From Helochares maculicollis (taxonomy: Eukaryota; Arthropoda; Insecta; Coleoptera; Hydrophilidae), in contig JAWQRO010000033.1 of assembly GCA_033557835.1 (NCBI GenBank), forward strand, positions 1-64,000: a stretch of 64,000 nucleotides of DNA, in the 5' to 3' direction. Below, piece after piece: positions 24,121-36,095 of this stretch. Position 1 is the stretch's first letter. Each line of letters starts with the position of its first letter. The notes under the pieces are model-generated. The model had not been told where the DNA came from and did no database searches. It worked only from the letters and a program-made list of their open reading frames with translations. The translations under genes were made by a program, and so were the position numbers.

Positions 24121-24320
24121 AAATACTAATGCAAAATCCTGAATTAAATACCAATGTAAAAACTTCAAATAAACTAATGCAGAAACGTTTTAGAAATAAT
24201 AATGTAAAAGTTTGAATGAAATTTTAACACAAAAAGCTGAATGTTATACTAATGAAAGAGATACCACTGCAAGAACTTAAATCGGCTAATGAAATTTTTA
24301 GATCTGATGTAAAGTTGTCA
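24121..24320. repeat. Degenerate minisatellite, 25-bp period
   Basis: Consecutive 25-base units starting at 24121, 24146, 24171, 24196 and 24221 share the pattern AAATACTAATGCAAAA followed by CTTGAAT-like bases. Units after about 24246 are shorter or less regular (…CTAATGAAA…) but still recognisable to about 24320. Because 25 is not a multiple of three and stops occur, it is not a coding repeat. Confidence 0.8.
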
Positions 24321-24324
24321 AAAG

Positions 24325-25365
24325 TAGAGTATGAACTCTAGAAAAACTAAGTGTCTAAGGAAATGGAAAACCAAGACACTCAAAGTGAAAAAGCTTGGAC
24401 AAAACGACAAGTGAAGTTCAAGAAATTTTCAAATAAACTGTAGGGTTTATGGAAAAGGATAAAAATATGGCTTGCTTTGACTATTCGAAAACTTCCACTG
24501 GCCATTCAAAAAATGATAAATGCACTCCAGAGCTGTTGAGATATCGCTCTTGATAGTTGGAAGTTTTGAAAATTTTTAGCAGTAATTTCCTACAAAATAA
24601 CCGACTAGAAAAATGACTCTACTGAATTAAGTTGCGACTGACGTCAAAATACAACTTAACGAGAGTTTTTCATTGTTTAATTTATAGTTGTTTTTGTACA
24701 CTTTAGGGTCCAAATGAGTGCGCGGATGTTTGAGGCAATAACAGAGGCTCTGAGGCAATGAGAAACCGTTTCATTTCGAGGCTGGCAATTCAACGCTATA
24801 AGAGATAAGGACACTATTTATGAGTTTCGGTATCATTAGAGAGCTCGGGAGGAACTCTCTAAAATGTAGTTTCCCGGTTGATACTTTGCAAAAAAGCGAC
24901 GGTTCAATGAAAAAGTTTGGACTTGTGGAGAACGTTCTGTACTAGCCTACATTAAAGTTTCAGCGGTTTAAGTAAACAAACAACCTATTTCATTTCATGC
25001 TAAACAATATGGAATTTCCTGTGAGTTTGGTAAGCAAATTCAGGCAATCAAGTTTTATTTTACGAATAAAAAAGGACGTAAAATGAACATCAAATTGATT
25101 GATTCATGAGGCTTTCGGATCCTAGCTTGATTTCCATCTAAAGTGGGATAAGCATCTCTAATAGAAAATTTCACGGACGACTTTTCGGCGTGACATTTAT
25201 AATACAGCTAGTAGGGGTCTCGCGCTGATTTTTATGTAAGCCTGTAAGGGATGCGGATAAAACCGTCTGAAAAGAAATGATTTGTGACTAGAGCCTTTAA
25301 TCGCACGCCTTTTCTTTTATAACTCGGTCGATTGCTGAAAGCATAAGTTTTATCAGATTTTAATC
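24325..25365. other. Non-coding stretch, moderately AT-rich
   Basis: No gene recognised. The part from about 24700 to 25320 is higher in complexity and G+C than the flanks, but its frames are short. Confidence 0.5.
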
Positions 25366-25990
25366 CATATCATTGAATAAACACGAATTTACTCAATATA
25401 TATACAATTCTAAATTTGGCATCAGCAGAATGGGTGATATGTGCGAATATGACAACGATATTACGTTTCAGTCTCCCCACAAACATATCAGCAACAAATA
25501 TCTTATGTTTCAACGAAACAGGAAGTGCGTGGGAGTTGAGGGTTGTCGATCTAGAGTGGGCAGGGTCCTGAGACCCCGGAAAGATGATGAAGATTCCAGA
25601 CATAACTGTTCGCTAGGGCGAATGTCGTAATTCCAACAAAAGTGCTAATAAATTACGGTAAATCAACTTGTGCGATCCAACCCTTGTATTATTTACTGCA
25701 GCCCCTGGTACAATGGATCTCGTAAAGGGCTTAATGGCCGAAAATGCGATGGAATCAAGACGCGTTTCGGTTTGTTTGATGGCCCGCGTCCAATTTCATC
25801 TGAACAATACTGCGCAAAGATTAAATAATGAAGATTAATGAATAATTTTATTGAGACGAGCATGATCGACATCTCAATTCGCTTGCGTGCGTTGTAAAGG
25901 TTTCATTGCAATTTTACATCGTTCATTGTTTGTGCGACCTAATTTCAGAGTCGCATTGCCAAAGCGAAATAAATTAAATTTTGCTAAAAC
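25366..25990. other. Less AT-rich island, candidate conserved non-coding DNA
   Basis: The segment 25370-25640 is open on both strands (85 codons plus, 77 codons minus), so coding is not supported despite a protein-like plus frame (25430-25630, ending in a basic and acidic tail). The segment 25690-25980 has high complexity and several TAAT/ATTA homeodomain-type cores near 25825-25850. It may be regulatory DNA; there is no direct evidence beyond composition. Confidence 0.3.
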
Positions 25991-27620
25991 AAATTGTTGC
26001 TTCTACCGGTGTTGTTATAGCCGTTTTATTTTATCTTCAAGCAGTGCGTCTCTTCACTTTGATTAAGAAAATTAGGTTCCTTGGCTCTGTTTGTCTTTTT
26101 CGGTGGGCTGAATACGTCCTATGCTAAACGGAAAAGATGCATGAACATGTCATTAAAATATATGTGTTGATTAGAAATGACCAAGATATTTAAGTCCTTG
26201 AGTTGTGTGTCATTGGTACATGTTGGAACTTATTTTTTTGAGTGTTGAGTGTTGAGTTTTGAGTGATAATTTTACAAGGAGTAGTCAAATGTAGAACTTT
26301 AGTTAAAAAAAAGAATTGTTGATACGCTGTAGTTTCATGAAAGAGTAAGCAAGAACTACAGTATAACTTCTTCTATTTATAGAAACACTAACTGTCGATA
26401 CCAATGTATAGAATAAAACTTTACCACGGCAACAATATGCTTTGACTAAAAAAACCAAATTTGATATATGTTTTAAAAGAAAATCAGTATGGATGCATTT
26501 ATAATAAAAAAAACAGTGACGAAAAAGCCAAAGTTCAGCACTTCTCATATTTTATAAAATATTGGATTTTCGATTAATTTATATGTACTCATTATTCACA
26601 TGCCATTTTTAAAAACAGCTCTCAATGTAGGTCCTCAGTGCTCGTTCAAGTGAAGTTACAGGATAAATTAAAAACAACACCATATATGTTACCCATTTTA
26701 GGAAGATTTGCTCATTAATGGTTGAAGAGCTTTTAATAGAGTATCGATCTAATATAATCAATTGATGGTACTTATGAAAAATGCGAGACCTCGGAAAAAT
26801 ACATTGCTTTTATTATTATTTTTAAAAGTAATCATTGACTCAGAAAGTAGCAGTACATTTGAAAATTAATAACTACTGAAAGCTACATAGAGTTCTACGA
26901 GTGGATAGTGGATAGAGTGAAGATCCTTGCATATTTTTCTCTGCTTGAAGTTTTAACAATTTATCTTTATTTTGTATTATTTTTTATTTTCAAAATATTG
27001 CTGTTAAATTGTCTAATTCCATATGAAAAAAGGTATAAATTATATAAGTTATTAATAATTACTTATAAATTATAGGTCGTTGTGTATATACTTGAAAATT
27101 ATCAATTTTAGACGGTCTAATACTTTATTAAACTATTTACTTTTAACCTCTGGTAATATACTTTGTTATTGTATTGATATTACCAACTGTATTTTGCAAA
27201 TAATACATTTGTTAATGCGGACATCGTGTTTTGGAATGTTTTACCCCTAATTTATTCCAAAAATTGCTTTCCCTAGTTTCGTAATTGAATGCATTTTTCC
27301 TACTCATGATTTTCATTTGTGCCTATCTAGTCAAAATTCCTTGATGAAACGCTTGGTGACTAAAATTATTAATAAGCAATGAACATTCAGCACCACTTAA
27401 TAATTGCCATTGATATTGGTATAACTTCCATTGATATTTCCTTTCATACATACATCGGATTTTAATACCTTAATATTTAAAAATAATACTTCTTACTACA
27501 TTTTAAATGAAACATGCCAGATGCGCAAGTTTAAAATAACGCTTTTTAATGAAAATTACGCAATTACGTAAGAACAATGGTAAAACATTTTTTATTCAAA
27601 ACATTGGCCCTCGCTTATTA
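25991..27620. other. AT-rich non-coding stretch
   Basis: No gene, RNA or element end was recognised. Confidence 0.55.
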
Positions 27621-27630
27621 CACATTTTAT

Positions 27631-27800
27631 CCATCTCTCTCGAGGAATTTAGGGATACCTTTCGCAAAGAAAGCTTCAACTTTCATTGAGCATTCATCGA
27701 GCCATTTTTGTACATCCATGAAAGAAAATCATTACATGCCGCAAAATGCTCTTTACTTGGCTCAAAATTCGGAATGTTTTACACGATACCAAAAAAATTG
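27631..27800 (-). pseudogene. Mariner transposase C-terminal scrap (copy 3)
   Basis: The 90 bases at 27720-27631 read on the minus strand as 30 codons: DVQKWLDECSMKVEAFF, then AKGIPKFLERDG. This is the C-terminal signature of mariner transposases (D-V-x-K-W-L-D-E … F-x-x-G-I-x-K-L-x-E-R-W). Immediately upstream (to about 27800) similar but frameshifted and stop-interrupted sequence continues. No catalytic domain or matched inverted repeats were found, so this is a small leftover of an element inserted in the minus direction. Of the copies here it most resembles copy 1, so it is probably a separate insertion from the 13-kb family. Confidence 0.7.
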
Positions 27801-29515
27801 CGATTTGGTTTCCAAATGTTGCTTTAATAGATTTCATGCGCCATATCTTGACAACAAAACGACATTTTAAACTTACGCATTTAGTATAAAACAACGTTTT
27901 TAATGAATCCTCAATCATTAATAGTAATTAATCAATAACATTGCAAACAAAGTTTCATTCGGTTTCTAAACCAATTGGTCGAGTTTTATAAATTATAGAA
28001 TTTTAAATAAAAGTATACAAACAGAAAATGTCGTTAAGCTCCGGCGGCGAATTTTATGTCCCTTTAAAAATTAATCAACTTGCTTTATAATTAAAACTAA
28101 TAACAGTACTTGGGAATTCGCTCCCTTGCTAAAAAGGGATTCGCTCTAGCGCTCCTTCCTTTTCTTTGAAACGAATAAAATAAACTTTTTAATATACGGA
28201 ATATAATTAAGACATAATAAACTTTTTGCTTAGAACTGAGTTTTCTTTGAATTCAAAATGCGAGGCTGAGTTTTTTGTTTTACTTTGAAATTTCTTTGCT
28301 AAATGAGATTTTGATATAAAAGAGCAACTATAACGATAAAACGCCATATTATTTTAGCAAATTGTTAACAAACTTAGCGAAAATTTATTTTAAAGTATTC
28401 GGGCATTTCCTAGTAACATTGCATCTGTTGACAAAAAAAAGACGTGGTGTTTTCAAATTGTGTTGATCGTAAAACATATGTTTGAGCACTTATTTTCCAG
28501 ACTAATAGGGTTTATAATGTGGTCAAAGGGTTTTAGCTGCAGTTACTGTTTAGTTTATGAATTCTCGGTTTGTTGCACTGCACAGGTTGCGCCAACAAAT
28601 AAGTGGAGAAGATCAAAGGAAGAGGAAGGTTACTTCAATCTAGAAGTTATTATTGAATGTATTGATCGAAAATTATAGCTTAGCGAGCGTCATGTCTATA
28701 TTTGTGGTTCAAATTTAATTTAGAGAGAAAACAAGTATCAAGACGATGCTGCTTTGTTGAAGTATTGTATAATATTATAACCTAATTAAGTAACGGAGCT
28801 CAATATTGCAATTGGTGAATAAGCATAGCAGCTTGGTGCACTGCGGCAAGGCAAGATCACGATGCGGTAGTTGCTCAATCTTTCTATTAGGTAATATGGC
28901 ATCATATTATGTTTATTCCCATTGCTAAAAAGGGGAGTGAAGTGATGTCGCTTTTTAACTTTATAACTATTTTTACGCTCTGAATAAAAATTTTTCGCTA
29001 ATTTTGTCTACGCTCTTCGATGAATCAGAGGAAAAGTAATTTAGAATTTAATATAGAATTAAACAATTAATTATTAATTAATTCAGTTAGAGACCATAAT
29101 TCTAAGCTTATTTAAAATTTTAAACATATTAATATGGTTATTATGTTGATAATGATTAAGAATAAATTTGAGTATAGTAATAACAACAATAAAATAGTTA
29201 TTATACTTTTCTCTGTTAATGTAAAGCTTGCTGCAATGCAGACCATTAAAATTTAGTTTTATTAAAAATCATTGCCAATAGTCGTCCTTGCTTTTTTCAA
29301 CAAGGGAAATGAATATGTTGTTTTGTTTTTGGGCTGAATGGAGCGTTAATCGAATTACTACCAGTTTAGTTCATGCGTAAAAATTTTACTTCACATCAAC
29401 TTGCTGCTTGCTAATATTAGCTAAAATTAAATTTTTATCATGATATTACGCGTTTATGTTTTTCTTATAAATAAAGTAGTTGAAGTTCTCTTAAGAAATC
29501 TGTTTTATTTTTGAT
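27801..29515. other. AT-rich non-coding stretch
   Basis: No gene recognised. A 72-codon plus frame at 28460-28678 has no domain. Long TTAATTAAT runs lie near 29060. Confidence 0.55.
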
Positions 29516-29517
29516 AG

Positions 29518-30108
29518 CATATTTCATTTGTTTTGTGTTTGTTTTCTGATTAAAACGGTATTTAGTAGCTAAATATGTTCAATAAGCTATTATTATTTAC
29601 GGTTTCACTTTATAATTGAAGAAGTATCATCAGAAGTGACGTTTATTTTTAATTTACAATAATTATTTATAAACAAACATTTTATTTGTTGGTAACCAAT
29701 TGGTGATTTTGGTTATTTTAGTGCCTTCTGTGTTTTTCGTAGTAAATATGGCTTCGTATTCTGAAGGTAGGTCGTCAACACCTTTTTTACTATTCCAAGC
29801 GTTTCCTTCTGTTTTGATGTGCAGGATTTCTAGTAGAAAACGTTTCCTTGTGTTGTTATCTATTTCCAGAATTATTGTATTCTTGTAGTCGAACGTAATT
29901 TGTTCGTTAGCGTCTTTTGCTAAAGCTGTACTGTAGGTTTAATATTTGTGTCTGATTTATATTGGTTCAGTCTAGATTTAAGTGGTTGGGACGGAGTTCC
30001 AATATAGTTTTTATTGCATTCATTGCTATTACTTTTGTGGACAACGTTGTTTATATCCTTCTTGTTGATCTTATATTTTGTATTAGTTAATATGGATAGA
30101 TTTTTTGT
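29518..30108 (-). mobile_element. 5'-truncated Penelope-like retroelement (GIY-YIG end)
   Basis: On the minus strand, 30108-29690 encodes the C-terminal endonuclease end of a Penelope-like element. First comes NNVVHKSNSNECNKNYIG, SRLNQYKSD (GIY-YIG core with YIG and Arg retained). After a frameshift near 29930 it reads STALAKDANEQITFDYKN, KRFLLEILHIKTEG and DDLPSEYEAIF, the usual end of these proteins. The trailer (29690-29518) holds CTGATGA (29633-29627), a possible 4-bp stem (ACTT/AAGT) and GAAAC (29606-29602), the order of a hammerhead-ribozyme core such as this class carries. The reverse transcriptase is missing; the left truncation falls exactly at a TATACA microsatellite. Dead copy. Confidence 0.75.
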
Positions 30109-30159
30109 TGTATATGTATATACATATATACATATACATATACATATACATATATATAT

Positions 30160-30194
<35 letters not shown>
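30109..30194. repeat. TATACA/TA microsatellite
   Basis: About 85 bases of TATACATA-type repeats with an internal TA run. It adjoins the truncated Penelope-like copy. Penelope-like elements without endonuclease are known to favour telomeric or simple repeats, but this one has a GIY-YIG domain, so the contact may be chance or later expansion. Confidence 0.95.
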
Positions 30195-31430
30195 TGCGAC
30201 AACTAAGTGCCAATGAAGTGCTTAATTAATTATTTTATATCAAGCTTATATTTTCGCGTTCATAATACTATATTGTAAAACATCAATTAAATGAAAACAT
30301 TTGATATTACAATACTGTAAAACCAATCAAAATATTCACCTTATTTACGCTAATACATATAAGCTGAAATACCGAAATTTAAACCTAGCTATATCAATAC
30401 TAAAATAGTCAACAGCCACGTACGTATAATATTTTCAAAAACAATTAATGGATACTATATTTTCATTATTTATGAAGGTTCGTATGATTTAGAACGATTG
30501 TAGAATCCTATAATTGATATATTATTGCCATACTGTATTATGGTAGCCCGTAGAATATTTTTTATAAAATGCTAGGTAAATACTAACAGTATATTATGAG
30601 AATCTCAAGAAACAAATTACATGGATTAGATTTATTAAATAGTTGTACAATTTTTCTATGTAGTATCTTTTAACAGAAACTAAAAAATTGTTTTATTTTG
30701 TTTTATTGGTAGATATTATTTAGAGATGAATTAAATATTTACTTTTCTATGTATTTCAAATAAGAATATTTTGCGAAAATAAAATTTATTTTCATCTATA
30801 ATATTCTAAGGAACACCAACATTTAATTTAACGTTACAAAAACACATTTAAAATTATTCTAATTCCTTTATTCCAGTTTTCAATTAATTATCATTATCTG
30901 CGCAAATATAGTTGAAAGCCATTGGATTCCGAGAAACCGAATTATTATGATTCATTTGTATAAGATACACGTATTAAACTAAATATTAAAGGGTGTAATG
31001 ATTTTAGCAAACCTTTTTTTAGAAAGTAATTTTAATATACAATATAAACATTGTTTACAAGATGAAAATTATCGTTCCTAAAAAAGAAATGGTTTTGAAT
31101 TTTTTGCTCGTTTCACACAATTTCAATAGTTAATACGTCCTTTACAAATTAAAGTTATGCTGTTAAAAACTACAGATTGCGAGCAGCAATACCATTATAA
31201 TAAATCAATAAAAGAAACTTAACTGATAAAGCTATTTTTTATCTAAAATTGCCATATTTGAAAATGATCTCATATTGAAAAATGTTGGATTTTTATGCTC
31301 TTCTTAATACTGGAGTCTAGACAATTTTCTAGACGCTCTTTAGCATAAAAACACGTTTATCGATTTCTCAATGGAATGGCCCTTTAATATCAATTTTCTA
31401 AAATCACAATGTTGTTATCCCTTGGAAGAG
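30195..31430. other. AT-rich non-coding stretch
   Basis: Nothing recognisable; very AT-rich with dense stops. Confidence 0.6.
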
Positions 31431-31975
31431 AATAGAAATTCCAGCGTAATATTACAGTGGCGATATTGCGGCGTTAGTGTTGAACACGAGAGATAAGAGG
31501 CAAGGTTCCATTATGCTGTTGATAACTACATCAAGTTAAGAGTGGAGAAAGCTGCGAACAGGGCAGGTAGTTGGAGAGGTTGATTTTAAAAAGTACTCCA
31601 ACCACCATTTTACTACCCCCATTCATAACAATGGAGGCGGTAGTTAAACAACGCCTTTGTTACACTTCTCGGATACTCATTTTCGAACTTAATTCTATGG
31701 ATTATCCTTGTTCTGCTACAGACTAGCAACCGTCTTTATACCCTCCCTTCGGCTTCCGACAACTTTTCTATTAGTTACGTCGGGCGGAGCTCTTTGTCCT
31801 TTGTAAATTTTCTTCTATATGTCCAATTACTACGCTTTTGGCCGATTAAGAATTGAAGCACGGTAATATGTTTTTCCGTGTATCGTGATTTCTCGCTTCT
31901 TTCTTATCGAATTAGCTTTGACCTAGCCGTAAATTTCATCCACAGCGGCATGCAAACGAGCAAATAACCATATGA
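31431..31975. other. Less AT-rich island, candidate regulatory or exonic DNA
   Basis: Higher complexity and G+C than the flanks. On the plus strand TTCTGCTACAG|ACTAGC (exon start 31722) and TCCTTT|GTAAAT (end 31802) would frame 27 open codons. On the minus strand about 30 codons are open across nearly the same bases, so neither is secure. It is best listed as candidate conserved sequence of unknown role. Confidence 0.3.
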
Positions 31976-33110
31976 CAAGAAATTTTCATTTTAATTGGAA
32001 GTAATGAAATCGTAGTTTTCGCTGTTGGTTTTACCGACTAAAAATTAATTAACATTCCTGCTCTTCAGGAAGCGTAGGAAAACATAAACCAAATTACTAA
32101 TAAAATGTTCTGTATACTAAGGCTTACCTTTTTTAGATTTCAAGACTAATGAAGTACATGCTAACGTAGCTGGTTTCCTCTAGCACTGATGAACCAATTT
32201 CGTTTTTTCTCCTGAAAGAATAATCAATTGAGGCGCATGTAAAAAATTTAAAATAAAAATAAAAATTTGCAGCACTTGATACATATAAGCTGCTACAAAA
32301 TATTATTTTATTTCGCTACGATAACCATCCAATAAAATTCAAATCGTCATAAACAGTCACCTCGGAACATATTCAAATATGAAATTCATATTAGACGTAA
32401 GCAGCGCAACGGTTACAAAAATGAAATATTTTTACAAGTAAACATCTAGAAATACGACCACCAACCATAATATGAAAAGATAAAGCTATAATGTAGTTTC
32501 TACCCCAATGGCCATTTAATATTTATTGCCAACATAGCTTACATAGTAAAATATTATTAAACTTTATTGCAAAATTGTAAAATTATATTCAAATGCAACT
32601 AATGAATTAATTAGCAATTTATAGCTAATAGTGTATGATAACAATTGTACCAATTTAAAACAATGATTTGTGTTATAGGCTGCTTTTGTGAATTAGGCAA
32701 ATGAGAATTAAACAAATCAGTTGTTAATTATCGAGGCCATTATAGTAAGCGCATAAAATAAAATTTATATTGGTTCCAAATTGAAATGCGGAACTATCTG
32801 TTTTCAAGTAAGCAATACATGGTAAGGTGTTTCGAAAATATTTAGTCTTAGCCATCAGTTTGCATAGCGTTTATTATGTGACGTTCTACGAGGAATTCGT
32901 TGGTTTGATCCATTAAAGATCGTTTATGCAGCAAAAAATCTAACGCCTTTTACAGTTAAACCAAAGTGGGGCGTCGGAGTGGCACTGACATGATACGCCC
33001 GAGCAAACTTTAAAGCTTAAGATAAAAACGATATACGTGACATCGGATGGCATCATAGAAGGTCTGGGAGACACTAAAGACGGCTTGTCGGATTAAATAG
33101 GCCACATAAA
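31976..33110. other. AT-rich non-coding stretch
   Basis: No gene recognised. The last 150 bases are less AT-rich. They would be the 3' trailer of the minus-strand exon candidate at 33117-33319, although no AATAAA is evident close by. Confidence 0.45.
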
Positions 33111-33116
33111 ACTTCA

Positions 33117-33319
33117 TTACTCCTGTCCTCTAGCTTCCTCATCTGAAGAAAGCTCTCCTTCTGGCTCCGGAGAAGTCCGGACGCTCTTAACGTTCGGCAT
33201 TTCTATGCCAACGTTTACAGTAACGGCAAACGGTCTGTGTACACACTCGTTAACAGCTAGCGTCGCCAGGAAATCGTCGTAAAACTCGCCTCTCAGCCCA
33301 AATCCAGTGGAGCGGTTGT
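33117..33319 (-). CDS. Possible terminal exon, 66 codons, product unknown
   Basis: On the minus strand a pyrimidine-rich stretch ends in GTTCAAG (33326-33320), an acceptor-like signal. Starting at 33319, two bases complete a split codon and 66 codons follow to TAA at 33117-33119. The protein begins NRSTGFGLRGEFYDDFLATL, continues AVNECVHRPFAVTVNVGIEM and ends with an acidic, Ser/Glu-rich tail (SPEPEGELSSDEEARGQE). Third positions are G/C-rich compared with the background. I do not recognise the family. Caution: the opposite strand is open for about 48 codons here and a 35-codon frame follows at about 33115-33008, so this could be chance openness of a G+C-richer island. Confidence 0.32.
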
Positions 33320-34020
33320 CTTGAACAAGAACCGTAAAAATGTGTAAATAAAATTAGATACGAAGGATACTTAAATTTTTACTGCAAACTAATTTTCTGG
33401 TTTAGGAGATACCTGTTTACAATGCCATTAAATTATTGTTAGCGTTTTTCATTGCATTAAGATTTATCATATTTTTACCTTAGCCTTAGGTTATATGGTC
33501 ATACTAAAGAACCGTTAGTGCTACCGAACCCTTGAGTCATCTAACTATTGTTTTATGGTTTAAATATAGGCATTTAATTTGAAATCTTGTAAACAGCGTC
33601 TTGTTATTTAAAATTTTCATTTTACGTGACACAAAGATTCTATTTCTAAGCAAAATCGCACCTATACATCGTTGCAAATTAAATCGTCAGAATAAACCCA
33701 CCATGCCTTTTATGTTTTTTCAAATTTGCAGTTCCATGTGTTGTTAATTTTATGATATTTAGTTTTAATAAAGTTTCGATGGCTTTTATGGCTTTGAATT
33801 TTACATATTTTTATAGTATTTACCTAGAGATTAAGACTATTCTTCTAAAGAACTGATATCTACAGTGTCATTACATCAAAAATTATTGCGCCTCTATCTT
33901 ACATTCAATGTGTAATAGGCTTTAAAATTATCGAGTTCCTTCACTCAACATTCCCAAAAATTGCAATTGAATCTCAAGATGAGAATAAATTTAATCAAGA
34001 AAGTGGAGATATCTATTAAC
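33320..34020. other. AT-rich non-coding stretch
   Basis: No gene recognised; no partner exon for 33117-33319 is evident here. Confidence 0.5.
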
Positions 34021-34029
34021 ATTGCTGAC

Positions 34030-34445
34030 TGCAGCTACGCTCTCAATTAAGAGTATCAAGCTAAGCTAGAAGCATCTAGAAACATTTCGCTATTAAGAAC
34101 GTTAGCCTAAGCTTCTAACATTTAGAAAGATTTTGTTATTAAGAGTGTACACTATTGTATGCATACAAAAAAGATATACAGACTAAATATTAGCTGCACG
34201 GATTACCAAATGGGTCCATTAGTGTACAAATCTTAAATCAAGTATGAACGGTGCAAAAAAATCTGGGGCGTCTGCAAACGAATCTTCATGTAAGAATAAA
34301 ATTAATTAAGTGAAGATATCTTCCAACATTTGCAAAGCGCAGAAGCAGTGGCTTAGCTACTGCCGGTTTGAGCTTAAGTCTTAATTTAAAGCGTTCACCT
34401 AGGCTTCTAACATCCAGAAGCATTATGCTATTAGGAGCGTTAACT
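34030..34445. repeat. About 45-bp repeat units with internal hairpins
   Basis: Units at 34061-34104, 34106-34150 and 34397-34443 share CCTAAGCTTCTAACAT-TAGAAA followed by TTGCTATTAAGAGCGT-like bases. A weaker partial unit lies at about 34035-34060. Each unit carries a small inverted repeat (TTCTA … TAGAA). The first two are in tandem; the third lies about 250 bases away in the same orientation. Possibly a minisatellite or the remains of a small foldback element. Confidence 0.65.
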
Positions 34446-34449
34446 ATCA

Positions 34450-36095
34450 TTTTGAGCTCAGAGGCAACACAAAGAGTCAAAATAAGGGAACAGTTTTTTT
34501 AATACGAAACAATCAAATAAAAATTATAATAAGACAAAACTAAAACATATAAAATTTCCATTCAATACACCTCAAAACAATGTAAGAAAATTATTAGTTT
34601 GGATTGTCAACCAAATAATAAACTAGACTTGCTTATTTCTTCCGTTTGTTTATTAAGGGGATGTAGGCTATATATAGTAAACAAAACGACACTACCATGT
34701 CTATAATAAGAAATACAGCATGTTTGTGGAGTCGATTTTTTAGAATACTTATAAACATTGAAAATATATTTTCAACAATATTATACCGAAGTAGCTTGAA
34801 CACCCAAAATACACAACAACAGTTACATCCAATAATTGTTCATTGGTATCACTTATTTTACAAAATTGTAATGTTTTCATTAATAAACACCATTAAACAT
34901 TACTAGCTTGGTTTTAAATTTGTGTATATTGTAATTGCTGCAATAAATTCTTAAGTATACAACGTATACAATGTATATAACTTACAATTGTTTTATATTA
35001 TTGCACGGAATAAAAATAAAGGTATAATTATGTACCAATTCTGTTTTAATTCTAAAGGGGTATAAGGTTTCAGCCATGATAATGAAATATGATTTTGCAA
35101 AGAAACTAATTGTCTTATTATTGTCAAAAAAACAAAACACAGTGAAAGCGATACTCCCTAGTGCGAGCCGAAAAGGAAGGGTTTAATCAAGCCAACGATC
35201 GATGAAAATTACTCATTTCCGCTTTAGGTTTATATATCAGAATCTGAGACTCTCCCTTGCCCAAACAAATAACATACAACTAATTCATGGTAATAATATG
35301 AAACAGTAAATAAGAAACCTTGCCATGTTAAGCTTGTCCTTATAATTTTTCGTAACTTTATTTTCGGATATCATATTTTTAGCTGGTGTAATTTTTTTTT
35401 CGCATTGAAATATGCAACGACACTATAGATAGAAAACCAAAATGGAATGTTTCATTCAGCGGTAATTTCATACACTGTCAGACGCAAGCTGTGACATGAA
35501 TATAAAAATCGAAATCGCAAATAGGATAAGTAAAGATAGGAACAAAGAAACCTACAAGATGAAATTAAATGGTTTTTATATTTGTAAATAGCTTAACCTA
35601 ATAATTTAATATATTTATTGCCACACAAGAGTGTGAACATATATTGTATTTTTTGTGGAATTATATATACTATATTGTTGACTGTAACGGTGCTCATTAT
35701 TTTGTATTATTTCTTCTTTCTTTGTAAAGCATAACATTAAATAAACAGCGAGTTTTAGTATTAGTTTTCGAAATATAAAGGGGTGAGAAATGTGTAGCGA
35801 TAGATTTTTGTTTGAATCATACGTCATAATCATAGCTCGAATACAAACATAACTAAGTGGTATGTAAAATTAAATTATTGAATTAAAAATTAAATAAAAG
35901 AGATATAATTTGTTATTGATATCGACAAAGTTTTGTAATTTTGTACACACAAGTTTTCACACAATAAATATAGATTTACCTTAAATGTATGATTTTGTTT
36001 CGAGGTCACCTTTGCTTAATAATGATGCACAAAAAATGACTGGAGTGAAATAAGATTTTACTTCAATAATTGTTCATGATGTTTTTTTATGTTAC
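34450..36095. other. AT-rich non-coding stretch
   Basis: Nothing recognisable; frames of 60-72 codons are isolated and without domains. Confidence 0.55.

Noticed and set aside
29700..29888. Hydrophobic 62-codon plus frame (MVILVILVPSVFFVV)
   Set aside because: It is the complement of the Penelope-like C-terminal coding remnant on the minus strand.
30109..30194. Possible CRISPR-like or telomeric array
   Set aside because: The array is a simple 6-bp TATACA/TA microsatellite without spacers or telomere-type G-runs.
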